Of a stretch of DNA of 64,000 bases, positions 45,656-54,611 are shown piece after piece. The translations under genes were made by a program, and so were the position numbers. This stretch comes from Flavobacteriaceae bacterium (GTDB lineage: Bacteria > Bacteroidota > Bacteroidia > Flavobacteriales > Flavobacteriaceae), in NCBI GenBank assembly GCA_024763245.1, contig JANTFW010000003.1:1-64000 (forward strand). The letters run 5' to 3'. The first letter of the stretch is position 1. Every line of letters begins with the position of its first letter. The notes under the pieces were generated by a model. That model ran no database searches and was not told where the DNA came from. It worked only from the letters and a program-made list of their open reading frames with translations.

Positions 45656-47554
45656 TCAATTATCCAGCTCTTCTTGCAAACCGGACCATTGTTCCATCAA
45701 ATCATCTAAGGTATCTTTTTTGGCCTGATAGGTTTCGAAAAAATCTGATTTTCCTATTATCGATTGATCATTTTCAAAAATAGCTGCGTCTAAATTAAGC
45801 ACCTCTTTTTCCAGATCGGAGATACGATTTTCAAGCTTACTGATTTTATTTTTTACCCGTTTTTTTTCTTTTTCTTCTTCTCTGCTGCTCTTTTTCGTAT
45901 TAGTAGTATAGGAAACCTCTTGTGATCTTTTCTCTACCTCTCTAAAATTTTCAAACTTTCTTTGTTCTAAATAGTAGTCAATATCTCCTAAATACTCTTT
46001 AATACGGTGATCTCTAAATTCGTAGACTTTCTCTACCAAACCTTGTAAAAAATCTCTATCATGCGATACTACAATAAGGCTTCCATCGAAATCTTGTAGC
46101 GCTTTTTTAAGCACCATTTTAGAAAGCATATCTAAATGATTGGTAGGCTCATCCATTATAAGTACATTAAAGGGCGTAAGCAACATCTTACACAAAGCCA
46201 ACCGATTTCGTTCACCTCCTGATAAAACTTTAACTTTTTTATCCACAGCGTCACCACCAAACAGAAAACTCCCCAACATGGAACGTATCTTTATTCTATT
46301 GGTATCCGTCGCTACCAATTCCATCTCTTGCAATAAGGTGTTTTCTCCATTCAAATAATCGGATTGATTTTGAGCAAAATAACCAATTTTCACATTATGA
46401 CCCACTTCTACAACTCCGTGATATGGAATTTCCTCGACAAGAATTTTAGCCAAAGTTGTTTTTCCCATACCGTTTTGACCTACAAAAGCCACTTTTTTCC
46501 CTCTTTCCAAAAGCAAATCTACACCTTCAAAAACCAGTTTATCACCATACATTTTGCCTACTTGCTCCAGTGTGAAAATGACCTTTCCAGGAGGTTCTGC
46601 TGATGGGAATTTAACATGCATTACTGTATTTTCTGTGGCATCAACTTCTATTCTTTCCAGCTTGTCTAATTTTTTTATTAGCGATTGTGCAAAGGCAGCT
46701 TTACTGGCCTTATACCTAAATTTTTCAATGAGTTGCTCTGTTTGTTTAATTTGCTTTTCTTGATTTTTTTGCGCTTGTAATTGTTTTGTAATTAATTCTT
46801 CTCGAATGGCAATATATTGAGAGTATGGTTTTTTAAAGTCATAAATACCTCCTAAAGAAATTTCAATAGTACGATTGGTTACGGTATCTAAAAACATCCT
46901 GTCATGAGACACGACCAACACAATACCTTGATAGGATTTTAAAAAATTTTCAAACCAAATTATCGAATCAATATCTAAGTGATTGGTTGGCTCATCCAGA
47001 AGTAGGATGTCATTTTTTTGTAACAGTAATTTTGCCAATTCGATTCGCATGCGCCATCCACCGGAAAACGTATCGGTATACTTATCAAAATCGGATCTTT
47101 TGAACCCCAATCCTTGTAAAATTCGCTCTGTTTCTCCTTTGTAATTATACCCGCCTATTAGCTCAAATCTGTGGTTTAAATCATCTAATTCGTGTAATAG
47201 CTGATGATAGGAATCGCTTTCGTAATCGCTTCTTGTATCTAATTCTTTATGAATATGCTCTAATTTAGCCTCTATGGATTTAATTTCTGCAAATGCAAGA
47301 TACGTTTCATCTAATATGGTGTTTCCTTTATTAAAATCAATATCTTGCTTTAGAAAACCTATTTTAGTATGTTTATCTATTGCTAAAATACCATCATATT
47401 CTTGATCTCCGGATATAACCCGTAATAAGGTTGATTTGCCGGCTCCATTTTTACCGATTAAACCCACTCGGTTACCGGGTGTTAATTTAAAACTAATACT
47501 AGAAAATATGGGAGTTCCCGCAAAGGATACCGATACGTTAGAAATATCTATCAT
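45656..47554 (-). CDS. ABC-F family ATPase (Uup/EttA type)
   Basis: A 632-residue soluble protein with two ABC domains and no membrane segment, as in ABC-F translation factors that act on the ribosome. Walker A motifs are LIGKNGAGKSTLLRVISG and FVGQNGMGKTTLAKILV; signatures are FSGGWRMRIELAKLLL and LSGGERNRLALCKMLL. The linker between domains (about 240-310) is highly charged, and the C-terminus is a coiled coil (about 540-630) as in Uup. Antibiotic-resistance members exist, but nothing here points to one. Confidence 0.92.
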   Translation of the reverse strand: MIDISNVSVSFAGTPIFSSISFKLTPGNRVGLIGKNGAGKSTLLRVISGDQEYDGILAIDKHTKIGFLKQDIDFNKGNTILDETYLAFAEIKSIEAKLEHIHKELDTRSDYESDSYHQLLHELDDLNHRFELIGGYNYKGETERILQGLGFKRSDFDKYTDTFSGGWRMRIELAKLLLQKNDILLLDEPTNHLDIDSIIWFENFLKSYQGIVLVVSHDRMFLDTVTNRTIEISLGGIYDFKKPYSQYIAIREELITKQLQAQKNQEKQIKQTEQLIEKFRYKASKAAFAQSLIKKLDKLERIEVDATENTVMHVKFPSAEPPGKVIFTLEQVGKMYGDKLVFEGVDLLLERGKKVAFVGQNGMGKTTLAKILVEEIPYHGVVEVGHNVKIGYFAQNQSDYLNGENTLLQEMELVATDTNRIKIRSMLGSFLFGGDAVDKKVKVLSGGERNRLALCKMLLTPFNVLIMDEPTNHLDMLSKMVLKKALQDFDGSLIVVSHDRDFLQGLVEKVYEFRDHRIKEYLGDIDYYLEQRKFENFREVEKRSQEVSYTTNTKKSSREEEKEKKRVKNKISKLENRISDLEKEVLNLDAAIFENDQSIIGKSDFFETYQAKKDTLDDLMEQWSGLQEELDN

Positions 47555-47584
47555 GCTTGCGTTTTAAAAACGTTTAATTAATTA

Positions 47585-48631
47585 TCATTTGACAAATCGC
47601 GTAGTGTTCATTTCTAAAGGAATATTTTTTCCTTCTTCTATATGATCTACCAAAATCTTAGCTAATCCCGGAGCTAAAATAACACCTCGTGTTCCCAAGC
47701 CATTTAGGATAACTAAATTATGAAAATCGGGGTGCCGGCCTAATAAGGGACGTCTGTCTTTTATGGTTGGTCTTACCCCTACCTTAGAACCTATAACTTC
47801 GTAGGGTAAATCTAAGAATTTATTTAATTTTTGCACAATTTCTTCTTTGGCAGAAACCGTAGCATCAAAGCTTTTATCCGTCCAATTATAGGTAGCACCC
47901 ACCACGTATCTATCCTTACCAAATGGCACCATAAAAACACCTGATTTAATAATGTAATCTACTTTTAATCCAGGAACATCAATGAGTAGGAGTTCTCCTT
48001 TTGCAGCGCGCATAGGTAAATCATTAAAATACGGATTATTCGGTAAATAGCTCCCCTCTGAAAACACAATATGCCCAGCCTTAAATTCCTTATATTGTAC
48101 CGTATCAGTATCTATTTGAATAGCCTTATAGCTAAACTCTTCCTGAATAAATTGCTCTTGTGTCATTAGGTATTTTTTATAGTCCTGAAGCATTTGTTCT
48201 CCATCTACCCTACCTACATTTTTTAAAACACCAAATCCATAGGGTGCTTTAATACCGCACACTGTCTCTTTTAGTATAGACGGTACCATATAGTTAGACA
48301 TTAGCATTCTATCAGAAGCTACCATCCAGTTATTCTGTTCTTCTATTGAATGTAAAATTCTTCTTATTTTACCTTCGTAGATATACTTTTTATTAAACTT
48401 ACGTTCAATCTCTCTGTAAAAAGGTAAAGCTATTTGCAATAATTCATGGGCTTTCCAAGCTGGTGTAAAACGCTTTAGAATAATAGGATTGTACATACCC
48501 CCAATTATCCTAGATGACCTATCCGGGTTATGGTCGTAAATAACAAACGACTTGCCTCTTTTCTCCAATTCGTGAGCTAAGGCCATACCCGCTAAACCAA
48601 AACCAACAATAATATAATCTACACGTTTCAT
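47585..48631 (-). CDS. FAD-dependent oxidoreductase (DAO family)
   Basis: A 348-residue flavoprotein with the dinucleotide-binding start DYIIVGFGLAGMALAHELEK and the acidic end of strand 2 in FVIYDHNP. The DAO-type C-terminal block is VRPTIKDRRPLLGRHPDFHN, then ILNGLGTRGVILAPGLAKIL. Amino-acid oxidase or related activity is likely; the substrate is unknown. It lies just before the gld operon terminator. Confidence 0.87.
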   Translation of the reverse strand: MKRVDYIIVGFGLAGMALAHELEKRGKSFVIYDHNPDRSSRIIGGMYNPIILKRFTPAWKAHELLQIALPFYREIERKFNKKYIYEGKIRRILHSIEEQNNWMVASDRMLMSNYMVPSILKETVCGIKAPYGFGVLKNVGRVDGEQMLQDYKKYLMTQEQFIQEEFSYKAIQIDTDTVQYKEFKAGHIVFSEGSYLPNNPYFNDLPMRAAKGELLLIDVPGLKVDYIIKSGVFMVPFGKDRYVVGATYNWTDKSFDATVSAKEEIVQKLNKFLDLPYEVIGSKVGVRPTIKDRRPLLGRHPDFHNLVILNGLGTRGVILAPGLAKILVDHIEEGKNIPLEMNTTRFVK

Positions 48632-48660
48632 AAATAGGTTTATTAGCGGATACTAAAATA

Positions 48661-48690
48661 AAAAAAGACCCTCAAATGAGGGCCTTTTTT
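48661..48690 (-). terminator. Terminator of the gldKLMN operon
   Basis: On the minus strand AAAAAAGGCCCTC pairs with GAGGGTCTTTTTT (one G-U pair) around a 4-base loop, followed by more T. It begins 16 bases after the gldN stop codon. Confidence 0.88.
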
Positions 48691-48705
48691 GGTATAAATT
48701 ATGGC

Positions 48706-49611
48706 TTAGTAATTCCAAAGATCCAATTCTTTATTTCGAATATCATCTTTGAGTTTCTCGGATTCAAGGACTTGGAAAAGAGAGTTTCCTTTTACGTAAC
48801 TCTTTACTTCTCTATCTCCGTGAATATTTTCTTCTTTATAGATTAATGAACTAAAGCGATGTGCATTGAGTAGATGATCAAAAGATATTGGAAAAGCGGC
48901 ATTCTTTGGGTTAAATACTTTCATATCGTGCATAACCTCTCTGGCATCCGGATAGAAAACCCAAAATAAAGGCAATTTTTCATTTATATCACCAATATCA
49001 TCACGTCCCAGGGTTTGTACATCGGGTGCGATGGGAGCAATACCCAGCAATCTATACTTCATCTCACCTTGACGTTTATCAATATACCAAACTCCTTTAA
49101 TTTTATACCCTTCGATATGTTGAGAATCGATATTATATTTATCAATATACTCAGAAATATCAGCATTAGGATCTGAATTTAATATATCATACGCTTCAGG
49201 TAGGGTATCTAAACGATAGGTCTTTTCTTGAATCTCTTGATAGGATAATTTCGCAGTAAAATAAGAATCGTCATAGATTTCTGTAATTTTTCCTTGCTTT
49301 ATTCCTCTTAAAAGGGTATCATAAAGCGAGCGTCTATTATTAGAAATACGCATGGTGTCTATAGGATAATAGTAGGGTAAATTTAGTCGTTCATTCAAAT
49401 CTACATATTCCCAAACTATTTTAGACCAATACAAATCACGATCATCAATATAACCATAGGGTAATGGTTTATCATTATCTGCCGCAAGTTGCTGTTCCGT
49501 CTTTTTACCTATTTGTTGTGGCTTTTTAGCATTCAACAAATTAGTTTGTGCTTGCACAAGGCTAGTCACAAAAAAAACGATACTTACTATTACTAATTTA
49601 CTTCGATTCAT
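48706..49611 (-). CDS. gldN: Gliding motility / T9SS protein GldN
   Basis: GldN (PorN) forms with GldK the periplasmic ring attached to the outer membrane in the type IX secretion system. The 301-residue protein has a signal peptide ending SLVQAQ, the segment DDRDLYWSKIVWEYVDLNER, and YPIDT, YKIKGVWYIDKRQGEMKYRL and VFYPDAREVM, which are typical of the family. It is the last gene of gldK-gldL-gldM-gldN, 11 bases after gldM. Confidence 0.96.
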   Translation of the reverse strand: MNRSKLVIVSIVFFVTSLVQAQTNLLNAKKPQQIGKKTEQQLAADNDKPLPYGYIDDRDLYWSKIVWEYVDLNERLNLPYYYPIDTMRISNNRRSLYDTLLRGIKQGKITEIYDDSYFTAKLSYQEIQEKTYRLDTLPEAYDILNSDPNADISEYIDKYNIDSQHIEGYKIKGVWYIDKRQGEMKYRLLGIAPIAPDVQTLGRDDIGDINEKLPLFWVFYPDAREVMHDMKVFNPKNAAFPISFDHLLNAHRFSSLIYKEENIHGDREVKSYVKGNSLFQVLESEKLKDDIRNKELDLWNY

Positions 49612-49622
49612 TTTATTACGTA

Positions 49623-51167
49623 TTATTTAATCTCAACCAAAACAGGTGAGGCGGGTTTTATTCTATAGCCGGCACCGGCACCAACAAGAGTAGATTTAAT
49701 ATCAAAGATAGAAACGACATCTCCTCTTTTAGCTCTTGATATAGCGCTTTGGGCTTTGGCATTCATTCTGGATCCATTTACCTTAACAGTAGCTTGACCC
49801 GGTACTTTAAGACTAAAAGATGTTGTTCTTAAAGTTAAATCAAACACAAAATCGGGTAATACAACACCTACCGAAGCTTTAGCTAAACTGGCTTTAGGCA
49901 TACCCACTTGACCGGTTTGTTTACGTATGGCACCTCTAGGAGCCGGAATATCCATCACACGGAAAGTTTTAGACGAACTAACGGTCTTACCATCCGACAT
50001 TTTTGCCGATGCTGTAATAGAAACTTCTTTACCTTTTCCCGGTGTCATCACATACTTACCTCCATTTCCTGTTAAATTTCCTGATGAGGCTCTAACAGAA
50101 ATTTTATTCGTAGAGATTCCCGGAATAGAAACCGTCATAGGATTGGCTAAACCTCTGTAAACTACATTCATTTTATCTGCAGATATTACGGCCTCATTAG
50201 GTCTTGGAATTACAGAATATTTACCACCAACAATATCAATTTCTACAGGTTTACCCTTTTCCATAAAGACAAACTTTCCTTTTAGTTCATGGTCTCCTAC
50301 ATTACCGGCAGATCGATCAATAATTACTTGACCTGCTTGTATGCTGGATTCAGGCACTTCGGAACCGTTAATAATAACTTTACTCGCTTTTAGTGTCGGG
50401 TCATTTTTACCTAATACAATTTTGGCTTTGAGACGCTCATTAGAATAATAAGCACTCTTTTCGAACACCACCATAGCATCGTAATTGGTCATAGAAACAT
50501 CACTTTCTAACTGACCACCAAGCAATGTATTGTAAACATCGGTTTCTGTAGTTCGGATATCTGCTTGAATTTGTTCTATGTTAGTTACTGTAGTGATTAG
50601 AGGAAAACCTTCAAAATGGCTTTCTAACCAATCGTGATGTTGTAATTTATTTTTCACCTCATCTTCTGTAGAAAAACGTTTTTCGACTTGAGCTCTTAAC
50701 TCGGCATTATTACCAATAACCTCTAAAGCCTTTTCTCTATAATTATTGATACTTTCTACAAATTTATCACCGTTTTTAGTGTGTTTTCCTTTTAAGAAAA
50801 AATAGGCATCACCGGCACCCGAATTATCCATTTTTTCATAATCTTTAGGATCTTCCACTTTTTTGGTAAGTTCTTTTTTTACTTCTTCTAGATACGCATT
50901 AAACGCATTGGAAGCATTGCTCAATGTTTGTGCTTTTGCATTTAAAGTTAAATACTTGTCCGGCTGCTCTGTTGCTTTCATTGCCAGATTGGTAAGAATC
51001 TTTTTATTAGCAGCATCCACTTTTATATTAGATGCTTCTAATTTTTCTTTCATAAATCCAAAAGACGATAATACTTTCTTACTCATATTTAATGCGAGCA
51101 TCGCAATAAATACCAGATACATCAAGTTAATCATCTTCTGCCTTGCTGATAATTTTCCTCCTGCCAT
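49623..51167 (-). CDS. gldM: Gliding motility / T9SS motor protein GldM
   Basis: GldM is the periplasmic shaft of the proton-driven gliding and T9SS motor. The 514-residue protein has one membrane helix near the N-terminus (MINLMYLVFIAMLALNMSKK), where a conserved acidic or polar face contacts GldL, and then the four periplasmic domains; VVYRGLANPMTVSIPG and the Ig-like YVMTPGKGKEVSITASAKM are visible. Length is as expected. It lies 43 bases after gldL. Confidence 0.97.
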   Translation of the reverse strand: MAGGKLSARQKMINLMYLVFIAMLALNMSKKVLSSFGFMKEKLEASNIKVDAANKKILTNLAMKATEQPDKYLTLNAKAQTLSNASNAFNAYLEEVKKELTKKVEDPKDYEKMDNSGAGDAYFFLKGKHTKNGDKFVESINNYREKALEVIGNNAELRAQVEKRFSTEDEVKNKLQHHDWLESHFEGFPLITTVTNIEQIQADIRTTETDVYNTLLGGQLESDVSMTNYDAMVVFEKSAYYSNERLKAKIVLGKNDPTLKASKVIINGSEVPESSIQAGQVIIDRSAGNVGDHELKGKFVFMEKGKPVEIDIVGGKYSVIPRPNEAVISADKMNVVYRGLANPMTVSIPGISTNKISVRASSGNLTGNGGKYVMTPGKGKEVSITASAKMSDGKTVSSSKTFRVMDIPAPRGAIRKQTGQVGMPKASLAKASVGVVLPDFVFDLTLRTTSFSLKVPGQATVKVNGSRMNAKAQSAISRAKRGDVVSIFDIKSTLVGAGAGYRIKPASPVLVEIK

Positions 51168-51210
51168 TTGTTAGTTACTTTTTAAGGTTAATAATAGTTG
51201 GTTCGGAAAA

Positions 51211-51861
51211 TTATCCTTTATTCATAGCACTAAGCATACCACCATAAACACCGTTTAAGTTTTTAAGGTTAGATGCCATAGACTCCATCTGTTCTTTTAA
51301 TGCAGCAGCATTATTAGCTACTTCTTCATTAATAGTTGCTTGACGACTAGCACTCTCTAGTTGCACTTTGTACAAGCTGTTTAAAGATTCCATTTGCGAA
51401 GCGGCCATAGCCAATTGCTCGCTATATTTATTAGTAGCCGAAATAGAATCTGCAGCGGGTTTAATTTGTTCCGCAGCTCCCTTAAAGTTTTCGATGCTTT
51501 CACCTAAACTTGCCATTAAATTGGCATCTAATTTAGCATCTTTAAGCATAGCGTCTAACTTTTGAGAAAGCATGCTTTGTGCTTCCGAGGCTTGTAATTT
51601 ATCTTTTCTTTTATCTTGACTCTTGCCATCCGCTAATTCAGGATATACTTTAGACCAGTCCAGATCTTCCTCTACGGGTTCGAAAGCTGAAATAGCAAAA
51701 ATTACTGCTTCAGTTCCAAGACCTATCATTAAAAGAATATCTCCGGTTAAAGGACCTATTCCCATGTGAAGGATTTTAAACAATGCTCCGATGATTACTA
51801 CAGATGCACCTAAACCGTAGGCCATGTTAAAAAATTTCTTTACTGCTTTTGATTGTGCCAT
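51211..51861 (-). CDS. gldL: Gliding motility / T9SS motor protein GldL
   Basis: GldL is the inner-membrane partner of GldM and with it forms the rotary motor. The 216-residue protein has two membrane helices (about 12-31 and 38-56; MAYGLGASVVIIGALFKILH and GDILLMIGLGTEAVIFAISA) with the conserved Glu in the second, then a cytoplasmic helical tail (EDLDWSKVYPEL and a coiled coil). Length and order match the family. Confidence 0.97.
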   Translation of the reverse strand: MAQSKAVKKFFNMAYGLGASVVIIGALFKILHMGIGPLTGDILLMIGLGTEAVIFAISAFEPVEEDLDWSKVYPELADGKSQDKRKDKLQASEAQSMLSQKLDAMLKDAKLDANLMASLGESIENFKGAAEQIKPAADSISATNKYSEQLAMAASQMESLNSLYKVQLESASRQATINEEVANNAAALKEQMESMASNLKNLNGVYGGMLSAMNKG

Positions 51862-51905
51862 AATTAAAAATGTTTGGGTTATTAATTGGTTGTATTATTA
51901 TTAAA

Positions 51906-53270
51906 TTATTTTCCTGATAAACTGGTTCCTAAATAGTCTTGTACTGTTCTAAATCCAATGTAACTACGTGCGGTATCGGCATACTCATAATCCCTAGAGC
52001 TCACCTCTAAGAAATAGGCCATGTCTTTCCAAGATCCACCGCGAATAACTTTTCTGTGATTTAATCGATCTTCTACATTAGGATTCATTGTAGAACCTAA
52101 GTAATATGAATTCTCATTATAAGCCGTTCCTGTCCATTCCGAAACATTACCGGCCATATTATACAATCCATAGCCGTTTTTGTTATAGGATTTTGCTTCC
52201 ATAGTGTACAATGCTCCATCCACAGCATAATCTCCTCGTGCCGGTTTAAAATTGGCTAAGAAACAACCTCTATCACTTGTAGTATAAGGATTTCCCCAAG
52301 GGTATTTAGCATATTCCAGCCCACCACGTGCAGCATATTCCCACTCTGCTTCCGATGGTAAGCGAAAATGAGGCACTCTACTGGCATGTTTTCTAGAACG
52401 AAGATAATCATTTTTCTTTTTAGTTCTCCAACTGGCAAAGGCCCTCGCTTGATTCCAAGTAACACCAACAACCGGGTAATCGGCATAGGCTTGATGCCAG
52501 AAATAATCTTGATGCATAGGATCATTGTAGGAATAGGCGAAGTCTTTTACCCAAACAGTTGTATCCGGATATACGGGTACTGTTTCATGAATAATTTGTT
52601 CTTTACGTGTAGTTCCTTTACGAGCAGCTGCTTCTCTATCTAACCAAGAGAATTTATATTTTAATTTTGTAACATCAATCATACGTCTACCATCAAAACT
52701 CTCGTCTAAAGGTACATACATCGTATCCATTACTTCTGCATATTCCATACTTGGAAAATCTCCGGTGTTCCAAATCAAATCATTTTCCCAATTGAGAAAA
52801 CGTCCTTGTGTTGGAGAATTCACATCACCTAAACTGCCATAATTTTCCATCATATATCGGATGTAAATACTACCATTATCGGTCGTATCTTTAAATCTAT
52901 AGTCGGCTAAAGGGCCATCAGTAGCCCCATCACCTCCGGAAAGCTCATCAGCAAGAATAGCTAATTTTGTTCTAACAATAGAATCACGTACCCAAAAAAC
53001 GAACTCTTTATATTCGCTATTGGTAATTTCTGTTTCATCCATATAAAACGGGCGAACGGTTGCTGTACGTGCAGGGGTGTTTAGTGCTCCTATATCATCT
53101 TCATCTTGTTTACCCATGGTAAATGTCCCACCGGGAACAATAACCATTCCTGTTGGAGTTTCAGCGTGCCAAGTACTCTTGGTACTAACCCCTACTAAAT
53201 CACCTTTGTCGTTGGATCCGCAGCTATAAGCTAACGAAATAAGCAAAATTAAAATTGCTGTTTTTCTCAT
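51906..53270 (-). CDS. gldK: Gliding motility / T9SS lipoprotein GldK
   Basis: GldK (PorK) is an outer-membrane lipoprotein that forms the T9SS ring with GldN. The 454-residue protein has a lipoprotein signal (ILLISLAYSCGSN) and a formylglycine-generating-enzyme-like fold (MVIVPGGTFTMGKQDEDD, FYMDETEITNSEYKEFVFWV, FRLPSEAEWEYAARGG, GNVSEWTGTAY, VIRGGSWKDMAYFL). The fold is used structurally here. It is first in the operon. Confidence 0.97.
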   Translation of the reverse strand: MRKTAILILLISLAYSCGSNDKGDLVGVSTKSTWHAETPTGMVIVPGGTFTMGKQDEDDIGALNTPARTATVRPFYMDETEITNSEYKEFVFWVRDSIVRTKLAILADELSGGDGATDGPLADYRFKDTTDNGSIYIRYMMENYGSLGDVNSPTQGRFLNWENDLIWNTGDFPSMEYAEVMDTMYVPLDESFDGRRMIDVTKLKYKFSWLDREAAARKGTTRKEQIIHETVPVYPDTTVWVKDFAYSYNDPMHQDYFWHQAYADYPVVGVTWNQARAFASWRTKKKNDYLRSRKHASRVPHFRLPSEAEWEYAARGGLEYAKYPWGNPYTTSDRGCFLANFKPARGDYAVDGALYTMEAKSYNKNGYGLYNMAGNVSEWTGTAYNENSYYLGSTMNPNVEDRLNHRKVIRGGSWKDMAYFLEVSSRDYEYADTARSYIGFRTVQDYLGTSLSGK

Positions 53271-53296
53271 AATATATTACTATTTCTAAAAGCGTG

Positions 53297-53328
53297 TAAA
53301 CCTATAATTATTTTTTGAATTACACAAA
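53297..53328 (-). promoter_or_regulatory. Possible gldK promoter
   Basis: TAGGTTTA on the minus strand resembles the -7 element TAnnTTTG with the last base changed, and TTTG lies 20 bases upstream. Start of transcription would be about 20 bases before gldK. Confidence 0.35.
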
Positions 53329-53361
53329 ACGAATATTTAATTATTTCTTGTTTCTCTTTTC

Positions 53362-54564
53362 TCAACTTAATTTTCTTCTATTTAGATACCATCTTTCGGG
53401 TATTTCTTGACGACTTGCACTTAAATAATCATTATAAGTACAGGGTATTAACGTACGTCTTTTCGTTTTATTATTTTCTTTTACTTTAATTTCCATCCAC
53501 CATCGAGCACTTTTGTCACTTTTATAGAATTGAAAAGTTTCGTCATCAATTAAAACCATATATTTTTTAAAACCTTGTAAATCTACTGAGGGAAACTCAT
53601 AAGAACGATAATTAAACCCTTCTATAAAATACCAAATCATTTGAGCGATTAGTTCTGCTGTTTGTTTTCCGTTATCTTGTGAAGCATTATATTCAAAAAT
53701 TCCAAAAACGCTTAACTTATCACTCAATCCGGCGTAACGTGATATTTTACAAATGGTATCTGCATCAAAACCACTGATTAATGCATTATTATTACCGGGA
53801 GCATCTGTCTTTCGAACAGCTCCTAGATCAATACTCAGCAAATCAGTATCTCTTAACACCGGTTCTACGAGCTCAATCTCATTTTTTACAGTACCTAACC
53901 TATAGGAATCAAATAATAAAGTATCTAATAAATTAATTTCATCCTGTGGATTGAGAAAAGTTTGATAGCCTATATTCGTAAAGTTGAAAAGATTATTGGG
54001 CTTTTCCATTACTATTTTTGTCAAGTACGATCGTGAATCTATTTGATTCGCTATCATCCCTAAATCAAATCGCGCATCTACAACACTAAGATTCACTTTT
54101 TGCTCTAATGAATCAAAGGCTCTGTAAGCAGCATAAGTTAAAGCTTGACTTCCACCAATAAGTATGGGTGTGTGTTTGCGTATAAGCAAATAGGTAATCA
54201 CTTCGGTAACTGCCGTTTCGGTATCGCCAATACTTGCTCCTGTTTTAAGATCCCCTAAATCAATAATTTTAGTATTCCAATTTCCCGCATAAAGTTGGTA
54301 AAACTCTTTCCTCATAACAGAAAGGTCGTTCCCTGTCCCTTGGTTATGTACAGCATTTCTACTTTCAGGAACACCAAAAATTACGAGTGTATTTTGTATT
54401 TCTTCTAAGTCATTTTCTGTAGCTGTCATCAAAATAGATTGCCCGATAGTCCCCTTAGGAAGGCCATAGGCAAAGGTTTCTAATGCATTGGAAACAGGAC
54501 TAAAAAAATCACTTAAATTATTCATATTTGGGGAGCAAACTTCAGGGGTAATAAAAGTATGCAT
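53362..54564 (-). CDS. Arginase/formimidoylglutamase-fold protein, metal site degenerate
   Basis: A 400-residue ureohydrolase-fold protein between topA and gldK. Arginases bind two Mn ions through GGxH, DAHxD and SxDxD. Here the corresponding segments read IGGSQAL (His replaced by Gln), VVDARFDL (His replaced by Arg) and SIDLGAVRKTDAPG (second Asp replaced by Gly). Three of the usual six ligands are therefore lost, so hydrolase activity is unlikely. Its place next to the gld operon may indicate a linked but non-catalytic role; this is inferred. A second ATG at 54525 (MNNLSDFF) is an alternative start. Confidence 0.85.
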   Translation of the reverse strand: MHTFITPEVCSPNMNNLSDFFSPVSNALETFAYGLPKGTIGQSILMTATENDLEEIQNTLVIFGVPESRNAVHNQGTGNDLSVMRKEFYQLYAGNWNTKIIDLGDLKTGASIGDTETAVTEVITYLLIRKHTPILIGGSQALTYAAYRAFDSLEQKVNLSVVDARFDLGMIANQIDSRSYLTKIVMEKPNNLFNFTNIGYQTFLNPQDEINLLDTLLFDSYRLGTVKNEIELVEPVLRDTDLLSIDLGAVRKTDAPGNNNALISGFDADTICKISRYAGLSDKLSVFGIFEYNASQDNGKQTAELIAQMIWYFIEGFNYRSYEFPSVDLQGFKKYMVLIDDETFQFYKSDKSARWWMEIKVKENNKTKRRTLIPCTYNDYLSASRQEIPERWYLNRRKLS

Positions 54565-54611
54565 TATAAATTCAGTACAAATTTAACTAAAAATAGAGTT
54601 AAAAAAAAATC

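Noticed and set aside
45656-47554. ABC-F protein as an antibiotic-resistance determinant
   Set aside because: The coiled-coil C-terminus and housekeeping context fit Uup/EttA-type factors, and no resistance-subfamily signature is visible.
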